Source: Bacillota bacterium (GTDB lineage: Bacteria; Bacillota_E; RBS10-35; JAJYVN01). From it: 15,993 nt of DNA. The DNA is taken from positions 1 through 15,993 of the forward strand of contig JAJZWQ010000063.1 of the NCBI GenBank assembly GCA_021846605.1, read 5' to 3'. Within the stretch, counting starts at the first letter, position 1, and every line of letters starts with the position of its first letter. The translations under genes and the position numbers were made by a program. Under the pieces are notes generated by a model. That model had not been told where the DNA came from, did not search any database, and saw nothing but the letters and a program-made list of their open reading frames with translations. Below, piece after piece: positions 13,638-15,993 of this stretch.

Positions 13638-14909
13638 GTGAGCACGACCACCGACGTGTCGGGCACCCCGGAAGCGATCGACGGCCTGGTGCTGCCGGAC
13701 CGGGTGCACCGCACGCTGTATACGTCGCCCGATCTCTTCGCGGCGGAGATGGAGCGCATCTTCTCCCGGTCCTGGGTCTTCCTGGCCCACGAGAGCGAGG
13801 TCCCAGAGCCCGGGGACTACCGGACGACGCGCATCGGGCGCCAGCCGGTGATCCTCTCGCGACACACGGACGGCCGCGTCTACGCCCTGATGAACCGCTG
13901 CATGCACCGCGGCGCTGTCGTCTGCCGGGCGGAGCGCGGAAACTCCAGTGTCTTCCGCTGCATGTACCACGGGTGGATGTATGACACCGCGGGCCGCCTG
14001 GTCGGCGTCCCCTTCCCGGGCGGGTACGGGGACGGGTTCGACCCCTCCGCCCTCAACCTGGTGGCGGTGCCGCGCGTGCAGGCCTACCGGGGCTTCGTCT
14101 TCGGCAGCCTGCGCTCGGAGGGCCCAACTCTGGAGGCGTACCTGGGCAAGGCCCGCGACTATCTGGACATCCTGCTGGACGCCGCGCCCGAGGGCTTGGT
14201 GGACGTACGGTCCGGCGTCGAACGCTACTCCTATCAGGCCAACTGGAAGCTGCAGATCGAGAACCTGCTGGACGGCTACCACCCCAACTTCACGCACCAG
14301 ATCGCCTTCGAGATTTCCGAGGACCGGCGCGGCGTGAGTGGGCGCAAGGCCAACTCCGAGGGCTCGGGCGCAACCGCGCGCACCTTCGGCCCCGGGCACG
14401 GGGTGCTGCACTACAGCGCGATCAACCGGGGCTACCGGGGCCAGGACGGGGCCCACACCGCCTATCGGGAGGCGCTGGAGGCGCGGCTGGGCCCCGAGCG
14501 CGCCAGGGAGGTGCTCGGCGCGGACCTCCAGCTGTTCATCTTCCCCAACCTGTTCTTCCAGAGCGCCCGGCAACACTTCCGCGTGGTGCACCCCCTGGCC
14601 GTAGACCGCACCGAGGTGGAGGCCTATCCCTACACCCTGCGCGGGGCCCCGCCCGCACTGAACGCGGACCACGTCCGCGGGCTGTCCTGGTGGGCGTCGC
14701 CCGCCGCCTTCGGCCAGCCCGACGATCTGGAGGCCTTCGCGCGCTGCCAGGAAGGCCTGGAGGTCACCGGCGCGGAGTGGGTGCTCTTCGCCCGGGGGCT
14801 GCACCGGGAGCGGACCCTGGCCGACGGGGAGGTCGTCGGCGACATCACCGACGAGGTCCCGCAACGGGGCATCTATCGCGAATGGCAGAGGTTGATGCGC
14901 CATGTGTAG
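13638..14909 (+). CDS. Rieske ring-hydroxylating oxygenase, alpha (catalytic) subunit
   Basis: A 423-residue catalytic subunit of an aromatic-ring (or related) hydroxylating oxygenase, which uses O2 and electrons from a reductase/ferredoxin chain. The N-terminal Rieske domain has the full 2Fe-2S motif Cys88-x-His90-x17-Cys108-x2-His111. The C-terminal SRPBCC-type domain has NWKLQIENLLDGYHPNFTH: Asp212 is the likely bridge between centres in neighbouring subunits, and His215 and His220 are ligands of the mononuclear iron. The third ligand is probably Asp362 or Asp363 in DDLEAFARCQEGL. All catalytic residues are therefore present and the length is normal for benzoate/toluate- or phenylpropionate-type alpha subunits. 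The GTG start at 13638 is the only in-frame start that keeps the usual N-terminus (SPDLFAAEMERIFSRSWVFL), but it lacks a good ribosome-binding site. It overlaps the beta-subunit gene by 8 bp. The substrate cannot be read from the sequence. Confidence 0.96.
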   Translation: MSTTTDVSGTPEAIDGLVLPDRVHRTLYTSPDLFAAEMERIFSRSWVFLAHESEVPEPGDYRTTRIGRQPVILSRHTDGRVYALMNRCMHRGAVVCRAERGNSSVFRCMYHGWMYDTAGRLVGVPFPGGYGDGFDPSALNLVAVPRVQAYRGFVFGSLRSEGPTLEAYLGKARDYLDILLDAAPEGLVDVRSGVERYSYQANWKLQIENLLDGYHPNFTHQIAFEISEDRRGVSGRKANSEGSGATARTFGPGHGVLHYSAINRGYRGQDGAHTAYREALEARLGPERAREVLGADLQLFIFPNLFFQSARQHFRVVHPLAVDRTEVEAYPYTLRGAPPALNADHVRGLSWWASPAAFGQPDDLEAFARCQEGLEVTGAEWVLFARGLHRERTLADGEVVGDITDEVPQRGIYREWQRLMRHV

Positions 14910-15396
14910 CCCGGGCGCGGCCCTGGACGCGGCGACCGCCGCCGAGTTCCTCTACCGGGAGGCCCGCCTGTTGGACGAGCGGCGCTTCGAGGAGTGGCTG
15001 GCCCTCTTCGCGCCCGAGGGGCGCTATTGGATCCCCGCCGGCGTGGCCGACGCGCCCGGCACCGAGCCCGCCATCGTGGACGACGACCACGCCACCCTGG
15101 AGGACCGCGTGCGGCGTCTGCGGAGCCCCGTCTCCTTCGCCCAGTCCCCGCCGTCGCGCACGGTGCACCTGTTGGCCAACATCGAGGTGGGCGCGGGCGC
15201 CGACGGATGTCCAGAGGTGCGCGCCGCCGGGGTGGTGCACGAAGAACGCCTGGGCCAGTTGCGGGCGCTGCCGGGACGCTGGACGTATCTGCTCAGACGC
15301 GCGGATGCGGGGGATGAGCCGTGGCTGATCGTGCGCAAGACGGTGCGCCTGCTCCAGTGCGACCGGGCGCTGTACAACCTGACGTGCCTCCTGTGA
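14902..15396 (+). CDS. Ring-hydroxylating oxygenase, beta (small) subunit
   Basis: A 164-residue NTF2-fold (SnoaL-like) small subunit that builds the alpha3beta3 oxygenase. Family features in order: EFLYREARLLDERRFEEWL (15-33), the ALFAPEGRYWIP strand and turn (34-45), the DDDHATLEDRVRRL segment (60-73), SPPSRTVHLLANIEV (82-96) and a C-terminal LIVRKTVRLLQCD strand. Length is normal. The start ATG at 14902 lies inside the end of the alpha gene (shared bases ATGTGTAG), and AGAGG lies about 11 bp upstream; translational coupling is likely. The last bases overlap the next gene through GTGA. The beta subunit is mainly structural in this family. Confidence 0.95.
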   Translation: MCSPGAALDAATAAEFLYREARLLDERRFEEWLALFAPEGRYWIPAGVADAPGTEPAIVDDDHATLEDRVRRLRSPVSFAQSPPSRTVHLLANIEVGAGADGCPEVRAAGVVHEERLGQLRALPGRWTYLLRRADAGDEPWLIVRKTVRLLQCDRALYNLTCLL

Positions 15397-15641
15397 GTCC
15401 AGGTGGCGGCGGCGGGCCGCTGGAGGTGCGCAACGAGTTCGCCGCCGTGCTCGTCCGCCTGAACACGGCGGGGAACTCGGCGCGCCTGGAGATCTGCGAC
15501 CTGGAGAGCGGCCGCTGGCGGGCACTTGACGCCTATGCCCTGCGCAGCCTGGTCCTCGCGCCGGTCGCGGCGGTGCGGGAGCTGTGCGCGGCGACGGTGC
15601 CGCCGGACCCCCCTGGAGACCCGGGCCGCTCCGGCATCTAA
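15393..15641 (+). CDS. Small conserved-looking protein of the oxygenase cluster, function unknown
   Basis: An 82-residue protein whose GTG start overlaps the TGA of the beta-subunit gene (GTGA), a strong sign of coupled translation. After a Gly-rich start it reads VRNEFAAVLVRLNTAGNSAR (12-31), LEICDLESGRWRALDAYALR (32-51) and SLVLAP, then a Pro/Gly-rich tail. The pattern (NEFA-x-V, T-x-G-N-x-x-RLEI, SG, LDAxxLxSL) reminds me of short proteins found behind oxygenase beta genes in actinobacteria, some of which carry the label dihydrodiol dehydrogenase. At this length it cannot hold a nucleotide-binding dehydrogenase fold. It has no Rieske or ferredoxin cysteine motif, only Cys36 and Cys65, so it is not the missing electron carrier. 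The family link is from memory and unverified. I regard it as a real gene because of the overlap and strand. Confidence 0.65.
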   Translation: MSPGGGGGPLEVRNEFAAVLVRLNTAGNSARLEICDLESGRWRALDAYALRSLVLAPVAAVRELCAATVPPDPPGDPGRSGI

Positions 15642-15646
15642 CCCGT

Positions 15647-15730
15647 ATGGACACCAACCACCACCACATGCACTGCACACATCCCCCCCATGTGGCAGGA
15701 GTCGGTCGGGGTGCAGCGAACCACCGTTGA
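15647..15730 (+). pseudogene. Possible start of a His-rich gene cut by the insertion element
   Basis: A 27-codon frame opens with ATG 5 bp after the previous stop and begins MDTNHHHMHCTHPPH, rich in potential metal ligands. Its TGA stop (15728-15730) falls within the bases I take as the end of the IS element, so the natural 3' part may have been displaced by the insertion. There is no clear ribosome-binding site and it is too short to classify; it may be meaningless. Confidence 0.2.
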
Positions 15731-15751
15731 CCAGAAGGGGCGCGGCGCAAG

Positions 15752-15772
15752 CCCCTGGCTTTAGCCATGGGG
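15752..15772 (-). repeat. Imperfect end hairpin of the tnpB element
   Basis: The minus strand reads CCCC, A, TGGC, TAAA, GCCA, GGGG: a 4-bp inner stem with a TAAA loop, a one-base bulge, and a 4-bp outer stem. Hairpins of this form are typical of the right end of IS200/IS605 elements, where they serve transposition. In active tnpB elements they belong to the 3' scaffold of the omega (reRNA) guide RNA. Confidence 0.65.
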
Positions 15773-15784
15773 ATAAGCCGATTT

Positions 15785-15993
15785 GTTGCCAGTGCCCCTG
15801 CCTCCGGTCACGCATGTCGATCAGGTCCTCGCAGACCAGTGTTGTGCCGGGCTCTACGGACTGGACGAGGCGCTTGGACAGCACATGGTCGCAGTCCCGG
15901 CGGAAACGTTCCTGGCGACCAGACACCTGACGCAGGCGTCGTTTGGCCGACCGTGTGCCTTTCGCCTGAAGAGCACGGCGCAAGCGGAACGAA
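15785..15993 (-). pseudogene. tnpB: tnpB remnant (RNA-guided nuclease of IS200/IS605 elements), truncated
   Basis: The minus-strand frame entering from the right edge reads ALQAKGTRSAKRRLRQVSGR, QERFRRDCDHVLSKRLVQSV, then TTLVCEDLIDMRDRRQGH. This is the central TnpB stretch up to the conserved ED-L-x-x-MR motif that carries a RuvC-like catalytic Glu. After QGHW the similarity stops and, within about 20 bp, the end hairpin begins. The remaining 150 or so residues of a normal TnpB (zinc-binding Cys pairs and last RuvC Asp) are absent. No stop codon follows near the break, and the frame runs on antisense into the oxygenase beta gene. The protein cannot be an active nuclease. The upstream part lies outside the window and may be intact. 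Confidence 0.8.

Larger units (their letters stand above)
15727..15993 (-). mobile_element. Right-end part of an IS200/IS605-type (tnpB) element, internally deleted
   Basis: On the minus strand, a tnpB fragment entering from the right edge is followed directly by an end hairpin and then TCAA (15727-15730), a tetranucleotide known as the right cleavage site in some IS200/IS605 elements. Elements of this group have no terminal inverted repeats, so the boundary at 15727 is a guess. The left end and any tnpA lie outside the window. The copy is defective as seen. Confidence 0.65.

Noticed and set aside
13548..14903. Minus-strand frame of 451 codons opposite the oxygenase alpha gene
   Set aside because: It mirrors a gene with a full Rieske and iron-ligand set; no ribosome-binding site or protein family is visible.
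13638..15641. Possible ferredoxin or reductase gene within the oxygenase cluster
   Set aside because: The 82-residue protein has only two cysteines and no 2Fe-2S, Rieske, FAD or NAD motif, and no other gene is seen before the insertion element.
15024..15784. Continuation of the tnpB frame antisense through the end hairpin and the oxygenase beta gene
   Set aside because: After residue QGHW there is no TnpB similarity. The frame stays open only because the DNA opposite the beta-subunit gene is GC-rich.
1..15993. CRISPR array, tRNA or rRNA genes
   Set aside because: No regularly spaced short repeats and no recognisable tRNA cloverleaf or rRNA sequence were seen on reading either strand.

Overview
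The window is GC-rich, many genes start with GTG, and it encodes a complete peptidoglycan-synthesis set. This includes a PASTA-domain class B penicillin-binding protein and a UPF0182 membrane protein. The combination is typical of high-GC Gram-positive-type lineages (Actinobacteria, deep-branching Bacillota, or related groups such as Chloroflexota). No rRNA or other phylogenetic marker is present, so the organism cannot be named from this window.

Left half (1-8915, all minus strand): a cell-envelope block. In transcription order it reads: PASTA class B transpeptidase (PBP2/FtsI type, start 8915), a large UPF0182 integral membrane protein (start 6747, 23 bp behind), a bifunctional class A PBP (start 3782), a GC-rich terminator-like hairpin, and a second class A PBP (start 658) that runs off the left edge. 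The two class A PBPs are tandem paralogues, with at least 126 bp of perfect DNA identity at the window edge. The complete copy ends in a domain that looks cupredoxin-like.

Middle (8916-9213): a divergent intergenic region with plausible promoters for both directions.

Right half (9214-15641, all plus strand): an apparent catabolic operon. It encodes two unlike acyl-CoA dehydrogenase (ACAD) subunits with complementary losses of key motifs, an acyl-CoA synthetase (NDP-forming family) that keeps the phospho-histidine but lacks most of its ATP-grasp domain, the alpha and beta subunits of a Rieske ring-hydroxylating oxygenase, and an 82-residue protein. Spacing is short (98, 45 and 96 bp, then two overlaps), which suggests co-transcription. 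I infer a pathway for an aromatic or alicyclic carboxylic acid; the substrate is not determinable. No ferredoxin or reductase for the oxygenase is visible.

Right edge (about 15727-15993): the right end of an IS200/IS605-type element on the minus strand. It has a tnpB fragment that breaks off near the first RuvC-like motif and a retained end hairpin. It lies directly behind the catabolic operon and may have interrupted a further gene.

The most interesting points are the ACAD pair (probable obligate heteromer), the synthetase with the reduced ATP-grasp domain, the PBP with the cupredoxin-like tail, the identical tract between the PBP paralogues, and the internally deleted tnpB element.
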